Counted from the stretch's first letter, positions 1 through 12,343 are shown. The stretch is 64,000 bases of DNA from Acorus gramineus (GCA_030737835.1 JAUJYN010000033.1:1588291-1652290); one strand, 5' to 3'. The notes: generated from the sequence alone by a model not told the origin. Translations and numbers: made by a program.

Positions 1-1342
1 CCGCGCGCCCAGACGCACTGCCGAGACCCTGCCCGCATGACCGGAACGCTGCCGAGCCCCCCGGGTGCACCGCGCGCTCACTGCGCCCCAGCGCAGCAAC
101 TCGCGCGCACACCCGCACGCCCTGCGCCCTAGCGCAGCACCCTGCGCGCACCCCGCGCGAACCACCCACTCGCCTCACCGCGCGCGCACAGCACGCCCAG
201 CGCCTCTGCGCAGCGCTCTGCGCGCACACCCCCGCACGGCCCCCTGCGCGCAGAACCCGCACGCGGCCCCGTGCCCACAGGACGCACTGCGCCTCTGCGC
301 AGCGCCCCGCGCGCACGCCCCCGCACGGCGCCCAGCGCGCAGCACCCGCACACTCCTGCTCCACCCGCGCGCACGCCCGCGTGCCCTGCCAGCTTGCTCT
401 GCCCGCCCTGTCTGTCAGCCTACTCGAGACAACCTTACCACCTCCCCGACGGCCACCAATGGCCACCAACCGCCACCGACGGCCACCAAAACCACCATGG
501 AAGCCATACATACCCAAAAACATCCCCTAACATACATCTAAACAAGAAATGGAAGGAAAGAAAGCTTACCCTAGGAGAGGAAGAGAAGGGGAGGAAGAAC
601 GGGTGCTCTTCGCGCACCGAAACACCACCTCCAAGGCCCCCACCACCAAGATCTCCAACTCAGCCTAAGAGGGCTGAAATCAGAGGAGAAAAGAGGGTAA
701 GAGAGGGGGTCACACATGTGGGAATTCGAATCCGAGACCACCAGAAGGTAGATCGGGAGCTCACCTATCCTTTCTCTTCTTAGGGTTTTTGGTTTCAACC
801 TCAAGAACTAGGTCATAAATGGGATTTAAAGAGAGGGAGAGAGAGAGAAATTTTCGAGAAGATGATGAATAGGAGGCTGTTGTAGTCGTGGGATTTCTTT
901 ATACTCACACCCACACCACACACACTCACACCCACACTTAGGTTAGGTTAAACTAGGTTTAGGCTAGGATTAATTAGGTTTAAATCTGGTTTGAACCAAG
1001 TCAACCAAACCACACTAAAATTCAAATCAATTTGACCAAGTCATGGGCCCACATTGACAAAGTGAAGTCTCCCAATGACTTCTCGCTCGGTCAAAACCCG
1101 GATACTCTTTGGAATTGTGAAATTCTGAAACGTTACCGGAATTTGATGAAATTTTCGTGAGTGGCTTGAAATGGCATCAGGACACATAATATGCAGTTAG
1201 ATTTTCAATCGGAGTCCTCAAACTCAGGATGATAGCTAACAGTCCAAAATTTTAGCGGTTCCGATTCAAAACGAAAAAACTGAAAAACTGCCAGAATGCT
1301 CCAATGGTTACCAGAAGGCTAAAAAGTGACACATATATAACA
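1..1342 (-). repeat. LTR of TGTCACGCCCC family, 3'-side fragment (as read on +), truncated by window start
   Basis: The segment ends in the family-specific terminus ATATATAACA at 1342. It carries the roughly 250-base conserved block (ACCCGGATAC, then ACGTTACCGG, then GTGACACATA) found at the end of every copy of this family in the window. Bases 1-400 are the GC-rich CGCGCAC block, followed by a transition rich in GGAAG and a (CA)n stretch near 905-945. It lacks the TATAAA-type box seen in the copies at 4265 and 15754, so it belongs to the second subfamily, with the copies at 19681, 59412 and 61269. By comparison with the full element at 4265-18648 the sense strand of the family is minus. Its TG end lies outside the window, so solo LTR or full element cannot be decided. 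Confidence 0.85.
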
Positions 1343-2559
1343 CGAGTAGGGACTCCCCGGCGTTGGAAAGCTGTCCTGACAGAGGGCTCCCATCTGTAGG
1401 TGCCTCCGATGCGTCGGAGGGTGCTGATCGTGGGAGTATACCAGGTAGAAGCTACGGAGTGAGCGAGAGACTACCGGTGGACCAAGGGTATAGAGCGGTG
1501 AGTTGAGGAGATCGGGTTGTAGATACTACCTGGGAGAGGGTTAACGAATGATGTTGCAAGCGTGGGAATCGTTCTCCCCTTCATTGGATCCGAGTAGGGA
1601 CTCCCCGGCGTTGGAAAGTTGTCCTAACAGAGGGCTCCCATCTGTAGGTACCTCCGATGCGTCGGACAGTGCTGATCGTGGGAGTATACCAGGTAGAGGC
1701 TATGGAGTGTGGGAGAGGCTACCAGGTGGACCAAGGGTGTAGAGCAGTCTAAATCTCTTCCAAAAGTCCCAAGAGTCTCCCTCCAGGAGTGAGGGTAAGG
1801 ATGAGGTGAAGAATATCGCCGCGTGACCCATTCGTTGTTCGACCGTTCCCATAGTTGTTGGGTCCGGTCTTGTATCGATGTTTAAAGGCATCGTTTGAGC
1901 AATTATCTAGATTTAGATGATCCAGTAGTGTTGTGTAGACTAGTAAATCCGGGTCTCTTCGACCGACGGTATGGTCTCTCCCCAAAAGTCCCAAAAGACT
2001 CCCTCCGGGAGTGAGGGTGGGGGTGAGGTTGGTCGCGCCGCCGCGTGACCCAGTTATCCATGGGTTTCCACCCATGTTTTCCTTGAAAGAAAATTGGTTA
2101 TGTATTGAACTGTAGTATGGTGATTGGTTTCCAGCCACTCACTGAGCTTGTAGCTCACCCCTCGCATACTGTTTCTTTTCAAGGGCAGTGTTGGGCGTGG
2201 AGCTGGAGCTTTCCTGTGGCGTGGTCTTATGGGCGTGGAGCGTTCTGCCGACGGGTGGCGAGTGCGAGGCTGTCAGCATTCCTAGAGTCATTTTATGCTT
2301 TGTAAATCGTGCATGTGGCACAGGTTGTATTTTCTTTGGTCTAGACTTGGCTCTCACAGGACAGTGATTGTGTATTCGAGTCTGTAATAATGTTTTTCAT
2401 TTACAGACATTGTTTATATATTATGCTATTGCTTTTCAGTCAGTTATCATTATCTTGCTTTGCTGCCTTGTGTATTGTTGTTGGAGTTTTTATTGACCTC
2501 AGGTATTGATAGCTGATATTTTATTATTGCCACATCTCGGGGACGCCTGGGACGTGACA
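1343..2559 (+). repeat. Divergent, inverted LTR fragment with an internal direct duplication
   Basis: The segment ends GGGACGTGACA at 2559. Its reverse complement starts TGTCACGTCCC and resembles the TGTCACGCCCC family starts at 4265, 15754 and 19681, so this is a diverged relative in the opposite orientation. Shared landmarks are a CGATGCGTCGG motif, GTATACCAGGTAG and a GGACCAAGGG motif. About 80 bases starting CGAGTAGGGACTCCCC occur twice, at 1343 and again at 1591. The LTR copy that ends at 1342 appears to have inserted here; CGAGT at 1343-1347 would be the right target duplication, but the left one is outside the window. No coding capacity is seen. Confidence 0.6.
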
Positions 2560-3362
2560 AACATTGACATATTTATAATGTAGATCTAAGTTAAAGCTCT
2601 GAAAATTGTAAAATATATGAGCTTAGGTTCGGATCTATGCATAGAAGGTTAAAAAATAAGGCTTAAACGATCATAAAATACGATTTCTACCTTGAACAAA
2701 CCACCTAGACATGACTTATACATAAACATAATCATTTTACATGAAAGACTCATAAACTATCTTAAAATCCTTAAAACACCATTGCTATAACTTTAAATCC
2801 AAAAATCCTTTAAATCATCTTAAAGATCATGCAAATCCAACACGAAGGCTTAAGAAACCATAAATCGTGAATACATACATGTGAGACCTAATATCATCAT
2901 CAAAACATGTAGGAAACACCACAAAATCTTTGATATACCACTGATATAATACAAGGACCCGAAATCATACATAACCTTCAAGAATCAAGAAGAAAGCCTA
3001 TTCTTTTTGTTTGAAAAACCTTGAAAACAAGATCATATAATAAAGACTTCAAAAAAAGGGTTTCTATAAATCGAGAAAGACTTTTAGGATTTTAGTTTTT
3101 TTTTTAGAGTTTCAATGCAAGGAGAGAGAGAGAAAGAGAGGTTTATAAACCTCACACACGCAAATGGGACAAAAATACGACACCATCAAATCCGATTAAT
3201 GACAATCAATACCTTTGTTCTTTCCAAAAAGGGAACTGAAATTTAAATTCAAAATTCGTCCAGATCGACAGCTCTTGCTGAGCCCGTTGCCCAGAACCCG
3301 ACGGCACCTCCAGGAGCCATCACAACCCGACGGCTCTCCCCCGAACCGTTAGAAACCACAGT
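2560..3362. other. AT-rich noncoding segment with three CGACGGCTC-type palindromes at its right end
   Basis: No gene is visible. The stretch 2600-3060 is AT-rich, and 3120-3140 is a GA-rich run. Near 3263-3350 three imperfect palindromes follow each other, with arms related to CGACGGCTC and its complement GAGCCGTCG. The same motif recurs many times in the solo LTR at 51338-53458, so this is probably a remnant of a related retrotransposon. The right boundary is where hAT-derived sequence begins. Confidence 0.5.
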
Positions 3363-4264
3363 TGTTATAGAACCACTTGAAAATTAGTTATCTTCTTTTG
3401 TATATTCCAATCCTTATCAATGAAGTGTGTAGTTAGACACATGTATCCTAAGTTTTGCGCTGAAGTCCACATGTCTGTTGTCAGAGAAACTCGTTTCTTT
3501 GAATTGACTAACAATTCTTTGAGTTTTTTTTTTCCAAATGTGTACAATTTAAAGCAATCTTTTTTTATGGTAGTTCCTGAGATAATCTTGAATTTTCGTT
3601 GAAGAATTCTACAAAATCAATGAAATCCTTTATGCTCAACAAAATTAAATGGCGATTCTTCAGTAATAATCATGCAAGAAAGCTCCTTCCTACACAACTC
3701 TGGATCAAACTTCCAATTGAAAATTATAGCTTCACCATCTTAAGTAGAGGAAGAGAATGTCAATACTTGTGTTTTATCCTTGTTACTATACGGATATTTC
3801 TAGCACTTCTCCAAGTGGCGCTTAAGTATTCTAATTCCTTGACTATTATCACATTCATGCTCTTGGTCACAATAATTACAAACACATTTGTTAGGTTTAC
3901 TATTATCACCTTTTTTTTTTTAGGAAGTGTTGCCAAACTTCAGAGGATGTTCTATAACTATTCTTTCTTTTAGAAGTTACCTCTGATGCCGTTATAGTAG
4001 TAAAATCGGATGCAGTGGCTTGATTGGCATTCTCGTTTGCAATTGGTGGAGCATTTGCATTTTGATGAGAATCAATCGAAATCTAATCCAACAAAATTAA
4101 ACTAATCATCATTTATCAATTATAATACCAAATAAAATTGAGTATTATTTTGTAATTTTAATTTATTAAAAAAATTACCTCAACAAGTGGTTTGGATGTA
4201 GCTTGAGATTGAGACATGCTATAGGCTGAAAATATAGATAGAGATGCAAAACAAAATCATTTTA
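3363..4264 (-). pseudogene. hAT transposase remnant with BED zinc finger (RICESLEEPER-like)
   Basis: Read on the minus strand, the stretch around 3960-3780 encodes a BED-type zinc finger: SEVWQHF, then CNYCDQEHE, then LKRHLEKC, with a frameshift inside an A-run near 3915 and a stop just after the last Cys. Further downstream, 3547-3365 encodes the hAT catalytic-core start (SLTTDMWTS, LTTHFIDKDW), which carries the first acidic residue region of hAT transposases. C-terminal parts, including the dimerisation domain, are missing at the left edge. Several stops and frameshifts show it is dead. The gypsy element 4265-18648 inserted into its 5' part; the target TTTTA is duplicated at 4260-4264 and 18649-18653. 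The sequence resumes at 18654. Confidence 0.75.
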
Positions 4265-5338
4265 TGTCACGCCCCAGGGCGGCCGTCCCCGGGACGCGGC
4301 AAGTGTATATATGATATCAGTAAACAGGAGTTCAATAACATACTCACACAACAACTAAAATGACAACACAGATAAAAGCAGGGCTGACATAATATATACA
4401 CCAAATGCGAAAGCTAAAAGACTGAATCTGTAATCAAAACATACTACAGACTCGATACATAATCATATGTCCTGTGAGAGCCAACATGTCCATATATACA
4501 CAAATACAATCCATACATAATCCAAACTAGGTGCCCAAGCACAGAAATATATACATACAACAAAGAGAAGGATGCTGATGGCCTCAAAACTCGAGGGACG
4601 TGGCGCTACTCCGCTACTGGTGTAGTCGCTCGGGAAGCTCCTCCTTCAAGTCCTCCTCAGTGATCACTGAAAAAGATTTTATGCGAGGGGTGAGCCACAC
4701 GCTCAGTGAATAGCACAACCCATGCATACAGTTCATATTAACCACATTTAATCAAATCACTAGCCTCAAAGTGGCATAAATATCACAAATCCGGGGGTTC
4801 GTCACATCGCCGAACCGCCATACCCTCACCCTCACCCTCAATAGGTGACCAAGGATGTTGGGACTTAATAGGTTGATAATCATCCTTACACAATCCAGTG
4901 GGTCGCCGCATCGCCGGCCCACCATACCCTCACCCTCACCCCTCAATAGGTGACCTAGGCTCCTGGGACTGACTAGGCTGTTGGTCACCCTTGGTCCACC
5001 GATAGTCTCTCCCCACTCCGTAGGTCGTTTGGCCACTCCCACATTCAGCACAGTCCTTCTACCAAATCAGGAGGTGCCTACTGATGGGAGCCCCTGCACG
5101 GGACAACCTTTCCAACGCCGAGGTAGTCTCTACACGGATCCAACGAAGGGAACAGAACAGCCTATCCATCGCATATGATCCACTCGGATCCGCTGACAGC
5201 ACATCTCTACAACTCTAATGTCTTGAATTCTTCAGAATTCCACCAGCGCGCATAACCAAGATGCGGGGAAATAAATAAGACATAAAAGGGAAAAAGAGAC
5301 CTTGGGAGGGCAACCTGAGGTCTCGATGTAGGACACCC

Positions 5339-8300
5339 TGTCACGCCCCGGGCGTCCCCGAGACGCGGCAAGTGTATATAAAATATCAGAATCTACACAG
5401 GAGGTCAATAATATATCATACACAAGCAACCAGAATGACACACTGACAATGAAAGCAGGGCTGACATGATATATACACCAAATGCGGAAGCTAAGACTGA
5501 ATCTGTAATTAAAACACACTACAGACTCCATACATAATCACATGTCCTGTGAGAGCCAATATACATACAAAGACATCCAAATACAACACAATACGCGTGC
5601 CCAAGCACGGAAAATAATACATACAAGCTCAAGGGATGCTGATAGCCTCTGAAACTCGCGGGACGTGGCGCTACTCCGCTACTGATGAAGTCCCTCGGGG
5701 AGCTCCTCCTCCAGATCCGACTCAGATGACACTGAAGAAAAATATTGTGCGAGGGGGGAGCCACACGCTCAGTGAACGGCACAACCCATGCATCACAGAC
5801 AATATTGACCACAACCAGATAATCTTTATAATCCACAATCATACTGCCCAAGCCATAAAATGATAACAACTCCGCAATCTAGTGGGTCGCTACCGCCAAC
5901 CCACTACACCCTCACCCTCACCCTCAATGGGTGACCAAGGATATTGGGACTAATTAACACAAAACCAGCGGGTCACTTCCGCCAACCCGCTACACCCTCA
6001 CCCTCACCCCTCAAGGGGTGACCAAGGATATTGGGACTTACAATCCAGTGGGTCGCCACATCGCCGGCCCACCATACCCTCACCCTCACCCTCACCCTCA
6101 ACAGGTGACCTAGGCTCTTGGGACTGACTAGGCTGTTGGTCACCCTTGGTCCACCGGTAGTCTCTCCTCACTCCGTAGGTCGTTTGGCCACTCCCATGTT
6201 CAGCACAGTCCTTCTACCAAATCAGGAGGCGCCTACTACTGGGAGCCCCTGCACGGGACAACCTGTCTAACGCTGAGGTAGTCTCTACACGGATCCAACG
6301 AAGGGAACAGAACAGCCTATCCATCGCATATGATCCACTCGGATCCGCAGACAACACATCATAACAACACTAATGTTCTGAATTCCTCAGAACCCACCAG
6401 GGCGCATAACTACGATGCGGGGAACATGCATAAGGTTATAACAAGGGTGGAATATCATTGGGGGAAAGAAACTCGGGAGGGCAGCGTGAGTTCCTGTTAT
6501 AGGACACCCCGACAACCAAACAAGGAACACGGTGTACCCTAACCCGGGTCTCACCGCTGTCCTCGCAAGGCCCCTCCCCTATAATATTCACTATAACATG
6601 CAATTTAACAATTACTAGCATTTAATTTAATAAATAAACTAGTAGGGCACATTCATTGGTCGGGCTTCCTAATCATGGAAACAGGAGACATGGTGCATGG
6701 CTCATACCCATATCCTAAGGGTGCAAGTCCCTAACATGCAAAGTCTAGGGTAACATGCATTCTACAATTAAATCATGCTCGCATGAAATACACATTACAA
6801 CGGTTAATATCAATCCATGGTGCCCCAGGAGAGGCCGGTATACGCCCAAATGCGTATAACGCCTCTCTACTGGGTTGGATTGTCCCACTCACCGAAGTCC
6901 GGGTCGTCGCGCGACCGTCCGTCTAGATCTGCAAGACAGGTATTTATACGGTGAGTAAAATCCACAAATACCCCAAAATACCCAACAATACATTAAACTA
7001 CTCCAAAAATACCCCATACTCGGGCAAACGTACATACGGCACGTACGCACGCTAGCCTGAGCACTCCGGCACACTCCCGCACCACCGGCAACCACCCGCA
7101 CGGCCACCCGACCGCTCGGGTGCGCCGCCGCGCCTCAGCCCGCGCGCCCAGGCGCCGCCGGGCCCCTGCCCGCCGCCCTGGACCCGCAGCCGAGCCACCC
7201 GATGCACCGCGCCCACTGCGCCCCGCCACAGCAGCCCGCGCGCACCCCCGCGCTCCCCGCGCACACCACGCGAGCACGCCGCACTCCCCGCGCGCCCAGC
7301 GCCTCGCCCCGCGCGCACCGCCAGCTCCGCCCCCCCCGCGCGCACTCCGCGCGCACCACCAGCTCCGCCCCACGCGCACTCTGTGCGCACCACCAGCTCC
7401 GCCCCGCGCGCACCACCAGCTCCCACACCGCGCGCACTCCTGCCTCTGCCCAGCGCCCCGCGCGCACGCCCCACAGCGGTGCCCAGCGCCCAGCGCCCAG
7501 CACCCTCGGCCAGCACCCGGTACCCGCGACCCAGCGCCCAGCGCTCTGCGGCCAGCACCCGGGACCCTCACCCAGCGCCCACGCGCACGCCCGCACAACA
7601 CGCGCCCAGCGCGCCTGGCAGCACGCGCCCAGTGCGCCTGCCAGCCTGCCCACGCTGCTGCCCGCGTTGCCTGCCTGCGCGCGTCGCCGAGTGGCCCGAG
7701 CACCGCTCGCCTGCACGCCCGGGGCTCTACCCGCCTGATGCCCGAGTGCCCCTGCCCTGCTCGCCTGCGCGCCCTGCTTGCTCGCCCGGCCTGCCAGCGC
7801 GCACAGCCCAGCTAGCCTGCACCGCACACTTCCCTCTGCACCCCCCGAGCGCACGCCCGGGCGCTCACCCGCGCGCACGCGCTCGCGCGCCCAGCAAACT
7901 GGTGCACCTGCTCCCAGCCTACCCAAGCTAGCCCTGCCAGCCGGCCCAGCGCGCACGCCCAGCCCTGCTGGCCCCCAGCGCCACCCGAGCGCACGCATGC
8001 CCAGCCCTGCTGGCCCCCAGCACCACCCGAGCGCACGCACGCGTGCACGCCCGCGCGCACGCGCGCGCGCCCGCGCCAGCCACTGCGCCTGCACCACTCT
8101 GCGCTGCTGCCCTGCCCGAGACAGCAGCCTGCCAGCCCGAGCTCCTCTTCCACCCACCTCCGACCACCACCACAGCCTCCGACCGCCTCCCACAGCCCTC
8201 CGACGGCCACCCACCGCCGCCAACCTCCACCCAACCCCATTTCCACCCTCCTAGCATACATCTAAGCAAGAAAGAGAGGAAAAAGAGGCTTACCGAGGGG

Positions 8301-8889
8301 AGGAAGGGAAATCCGGTTGCTCTCCGCGCACCCAAACCTCTCCCAAAAGGTTTCCAACGCCCGGATCTACCTCCACCATCGAAATGGGCCAAAACAGAGG
8401 AGAAGAGAGGGCGGACGGAGGGGCAAATCTCGCCGGAAATGGGATTTGAAACCACCGGGGTGTAGATCGGGACCCGATCTACACTTCCTAGGTTTTAACT
8501 TTTAAGCTTTGAGGGGTCTAAGGGGCTCAAACGCAAGAAAAATGGAGAAGGGGAGAGAGAGAGCTCAAGGAAGGAGATGATGAATAGTGCCAAGCTATTT
8601 TTAGATTTCACTTTATATAGCAAGCGACTTAAAAACCCGGATACGCCCCGGAACTGTGAAATTTCGGAAACGTTATCGGAATTCAACGAAATTTTCGTGA
8701 GAGGCTTAAAATGGCACCAGGACACCAAATATGCAGTTAGATTTCCAATCAGAGTCCTCTAACTCCGGACGATAGCTAACAGTCCAAAAATTAGCGGTTC
8801 CGATCGAAATCGAAAACCGAAAAAAAAATGAAAAACTGCCAGAACGCTCCAACGGTTACCAGCAGGCTAAAAGTGACACATATATAACA
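5339..8889 (-). mobile_element. Nested solo LTR of the TGTCACGCCCC family, TSD CACCC
   Basis: It starts TGTCACGCCCC at 5339, ends ATATATAACA at 8889, and is flanked on both sides by CACCC. Removing it restores the same sequence as at 16830 in the sister LTR (GGACACCCCGCCAACC). Its length is about 3.55 kb, longer than the host LTR mainly because the GC-rich block (7040-8150) is expanded and an extra CCCTCACCC repeat stretch is present at 5880-6100. There is no internal gag-pol, so it is a solo LTR left by recombination. A minus-strand TATA-type box lies near 8612-8622. Confidence 0.93.
7040..8150. repeat. GC-rich CGCGCAC block of the nested solo LTR
   Basis: This is the longest of seven equivalent blocks, one per LTR copy (also 1-420, 9400-10030, 17330-17910, 21010-21330, 60770-61110, 62620-63090). 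It is made of degenerate words such as CCCGCGCGCAC, CAGCGCCCAGC and GCACGCC, with long alternating purine-pyrimidine runs at 8030-8075. Long open frames on both strands are a by-product of the composition. Length differs strongly between copies. Confidence 0.85.
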
Positions 8890-10783
8890 CACCCCGCCAA
8901 CCAAACAAGGAACACGGAGTACCCTAACCCGGGTCTCAATGTTAACCTCGCAAGGCCCCCTTATATTCCCCAAAGCATGCTAATAAATATTACAGTTTGC
9001 ATTTAAATAAATAAATCAAACTAATAGGACGCATGCATAGGTCAGGGCTTTCCTAGCATGATAGCGGGGTGACAGGATGCACGGCTCATGCACAAATCCT
9101 AAGGGTGCAAGTCCCTAACATACAAGTCTAGGGTGGCATGCATTCTACACACACATCATGCTTACATGGATTTCAAAACAACAGTTAATACTAACTATGT
9201 GCCCCAGGGGAGGACGGTACACGCCCAAATGCATGTAGCGCCTCCCAAACTGGGTTGGGTTGTCCCACTCACCGGAAGTCGGGTCGACGCGCGACCGTCC
9301 GTCGAGATCTGCAAGACAGGGTATTAACTGGTGAGTATAATCCACAGATACCCCAAAATACACAAAATACACACAAATAAATACCCAACACTCGGGCAAA
9401 CGTGCATACGACCCGCACGCACGCTAGCCCGAGCACCCCGGCAACCACCCGCACGGCCACAAGACCCCGGGTGCACCGCCGCGCCTCCGCCCGCGCACCC
9501 AGCGCACCGCCGGCCCCTGCCCGCCTCCTGGACACGCCGCCTAGCCTCCCGGGTGCACCGCGCGCCCACTGCGCCCCAGCGCAGCAGCCGCGCGCACCCC
9601 GCACGCCTCGCGCAGACCCGCGAGCACCCCGCACGCCCTGCGCGCAGCGCCTCGCCCCGCGTGCACCCCGCGCGCACAACCGCTACCTCGCCGCGCCCCG
9701 CGCGCACAACCGCTGCCTCGCCGCGCCCCACGTGCACCCTGCACGACGCCCTGCACGCACGCCTACTCGGTCATCACCCCCAGCACTCCCAGCGCCTGCG
9801 CCCAGCACACCCGCGCGCCCAGCACGCCCAGCGCCCGCGCCCAGCACGCCCAGCGCCCGCACGCCCAGCGCCCGCACGCCTAGCACCCGCACGCCCAGCA
9901 CACTCGCACCCAGCGCCTAGCATGCGCGCTCTGCTGGCCTCCAGCTCCCCCCGAGCGCACGCCCGCGCGCGCCCAGCCTGCTGCGCTGCCTGTGCTGCTG
10001 CCGGTGCTACCTGTGCTGCCTGCTGCCCGAACAGCAACCCCCCCCCATGCCCGAGCACCTCCACCACCCATCCAACGGCCTGCGACCGCCCCCAACCACC
10101 TCCGACGGCCTCCCACAGCCGCCGACCACCACCCAAACACAAAACCCCCTTCCAAACATACATCTAAGCCAAAAAGAAGAGGAAAAGAGCTTACCAAGGG
10201 GTAGGAAGAGGTGTCCGGTTGCTCTCCGCGCACCGAAACGCTCCCCCAACGGTCTCCACCACCAAGACCAACTCCCACCTCCGATTTGGCTCGGATCTGA
10301 GGAGAAGAGAGGGGGGATGGGAGGGCTAGGTTGGCCGGAATCGGGATTTGAAAGCACCGGGGTGTAGATCGGGACCCGATCTACACTTCTTATGCTTTAG
10401 GTTTTTGGGTTTGAGGCCTCTAAGGGGCTCAAATGGAAGAAAAGGAGAGAGGGGAGAGAGAGAAATTAATTTGGTAGGGATGATGAATAGTGCCCATCAA
10501 TTATTAGATCTCTTTTATATAGTAAGTCACTTAAAAACCCGGATACGCCCCGGAACTGCGAAATTTCGGAAACGTTGCCGGAATTCGATGAAATTTTCAT
10601 GAGTGGCTTAAAATGGCACCAGGACACATAATATGCAGTTAGATTTTCAATCGGAGTCCTCTAGCTCAGGACGATAGCTAACAGTCCAAAATTTGCGGTT
10701 CCGATCGAAAAATGAAAAATTTCAAAAACTGCTAAAATGCTCCAATGGTTACCAACAGGCCAAAAAGTGACACATATATAACA

Positions 10784-10800
10784 TTCTCCCCCCCTTAGGA
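10784..10800 (-). other. Polypurine tract of the chromodomain element
   Basis: On the minus strand the sequence directly before the 3' LTR is TCCTAAGGGGGGGAGAA, a purine run ending at the LTR edge at 10783. This is the expected primer site for plus-strand synthesis. Its position between the end of pol (10832) and the LTR fixes the element orientation. Confidence 0.85.
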
Positions 10801-10831
10801 AATTTTGTCCTCAAAATAAATACAAGAACAT

Positions 10832-12343
10832 CTAAGAAGGGAAAAGATGCGGATACGCGTCACGCATGGCGTCCTCGAGCTCCCAAGTGGCCTCGGCACC
10901 GGAACGGTGCTGCCATCGCACCTTGACCAGCTGGACGGTCTTGGTGCGGAGCCTCTTCTCGCGGCGGTCCAGGATCTCAATCGGCTGCTCCACGAAAGAC
11001 AAGTCCGGCTCGAAGACGAGCGGCTCGAACGGGATGATGTGAGCAGGATCGTGGACGTATCGCCTCAGCTGCGAGACATGGAAGACGTCATGGGCCTGAG
11101 CCAACTGTGGGGGCAGAGCTATGCGATAGGCCACCTCCCCAACTCGCTCGAGGATGAGGAATGGCCCAATGAAACGCGGACTCAGCTTGCCCCGCACACC
11201 GAATCGGAAGATGCCCTTCATCGGGGACACCTTCAAGAACACATGGTCACCGACCTCGAAGGTGAGCTCACGGCGACGGCGGTCGGCGTAGCACTTCTGA
11301 CGACTCTGAGCGACTCGGATACGCTCGCGAATCGTCTTCACCATCTCGGAGGTCTGGTGAACGATCTCTGGTCCCTCTAGCTGGCGCTCTCCGCCCTCGT
11401 CCCAACACAGGGGGGACCTGCAGCTGCGGCCATAAAGTGCCTCGTAGGGAGCCATCCGGATGCTCGAGTGGTAGCTGTTGTTGTAGGCAAACTCCACCAA
11501 CGGAAGGTGCCTCTCCCAACTGCCCCCAAAATCGAGTACACAGGCCCGCAGCATGTCCTCAAGGGTCTGGATCGTCCTCTCCGACTGGCCGTCCGTCTGG
11601 ATGAAACGCTGTACTGAAATGGAGGTTCGTACCAAGGGCGTGCTGGAGGCTACGCCAGAACCTCGAAGTAAAACGCGCGTCTCGATCAGAAATGATGCTG
11701 ACTGGAGTGCCATGGAGACGGACAATCGAAGTAACTGCGCCAGGGTGTCCAGAGAATCGGTGAGTCGGATGGGGAGGAAATGAGCAGACTTCGTCAGCCG
11801 GTCGACGATCACCCAGATGGCATCGCGACCCGAACGTGACCTCGGCAAACCCGAGACGAAGTCCATGGTGATCTGCTCCCACTTCCACTGAGGGATCTCA
11901 ATGGACTGCAGCTTCCCCGCAGGGCGCTGATGCTCCGACTTCACCTGCTGGCATACTAGGCATCGGGCAACGAAACGGGCGATATCCGTCTTCATCCCGC
12001 GCCACCAGTAGCCGCGACGAAGGCCCCTGTACATCTTCGTGCCACCAGGGTGCACTGTGTACCTCGAGCGATGGGCCTCGTCCAGAATCTTCCGCCTCAG
12101 CTCTGCGTCGTCGGGGATGCACACTCGGCCTCTGAATCTCAGGATCCCGTCTGCACGAATCTGGTAGTCCTGGCGCTCGCCCCGGGCGACGCCTTCAGAG
12201 AGGACTATAAAATGCGGATCCTGAGCCTGAGCCGTGCGGATCTCGTTGAGAAGAACCGGCTGTACCACTAGCCTGGCCAAAAAGCCACCGCAGGAGTCTC
12301 TCGAACACTGATCCAGCAAGCGGCCTCCTCCAGAAGCCTCCAA
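10832..12343 (-). pseudogene. Integrase and chromodomain part of pol (frame-damaged)
   Basis: This 503-residue frame contains the end of the RNase H-integrase linker, an HHCC zinc domain (H91, H98, C128, C131), the first catalytic Asp (D161 in TMDFVSG), the catalytic Glu (E255 in QSERTIQ) and a C-terminal chromodomain-like tail at residues about 453-500 (IEILDRREK, VKVRW, EATWELE), typical of Tekay/Del chromoviruses. Between about 11735 and 11600 the conserved stretch with the second catalytic Asp (SDRDARF) is in another frame, so two compensating shifts disable the core. This frame is also shifted relative to the upstream pol frame near 12300. In the family, integrase inserts cDNA and the chromodomain may steer it to heterochromatin. 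Confidence 0.9.

Larger units (their letters stand above)
4265..10783 (-). repeat. 3' LTR of the chromodomain element, split by a nested solo LTR
   Basis: It begins TGTCACGCCCC at 4265 and ends ATATATAACA at 10783. The LTR's own sequence is 4265-5338 plus 8895-10783, about 2.96 kb; 5339-8889 is a later insertion whose target CACCC is duplicated at 5334-5338 and 8890-8894. It matches the 5' LTR at 15754-18648 closely over both halves. It contains the conserved hairpins described in the findings, the GC-rich block at 9400-10030 and a TATA-type box (CTATATAAAAG on minus) at 10512-10522. Confidence 0.93.

Noticed and set aside
7135-8223. Long open frames (up to 362 codons) on both strands of the GC-rich blocks, also at 9331-10167, 17331-18017 and 60706-61374
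   Set aside because: They are Ala/Arg/Pro/Gly-rich low-complexity translations of a CGCGCAC repeat, occur in several frames on both strands at once, and differ in length and frame between LTR copies, so they follow from base composition and not from coding.
10847-11380. Plus-strand open frames of 177 codons and similar (12358-12765, 14220-14786) opposite gag-pol
   Set aside because: They are shadows of the minus-strand gag-pol; the minus frames carry the conserved RT, integrase and gag motifs.
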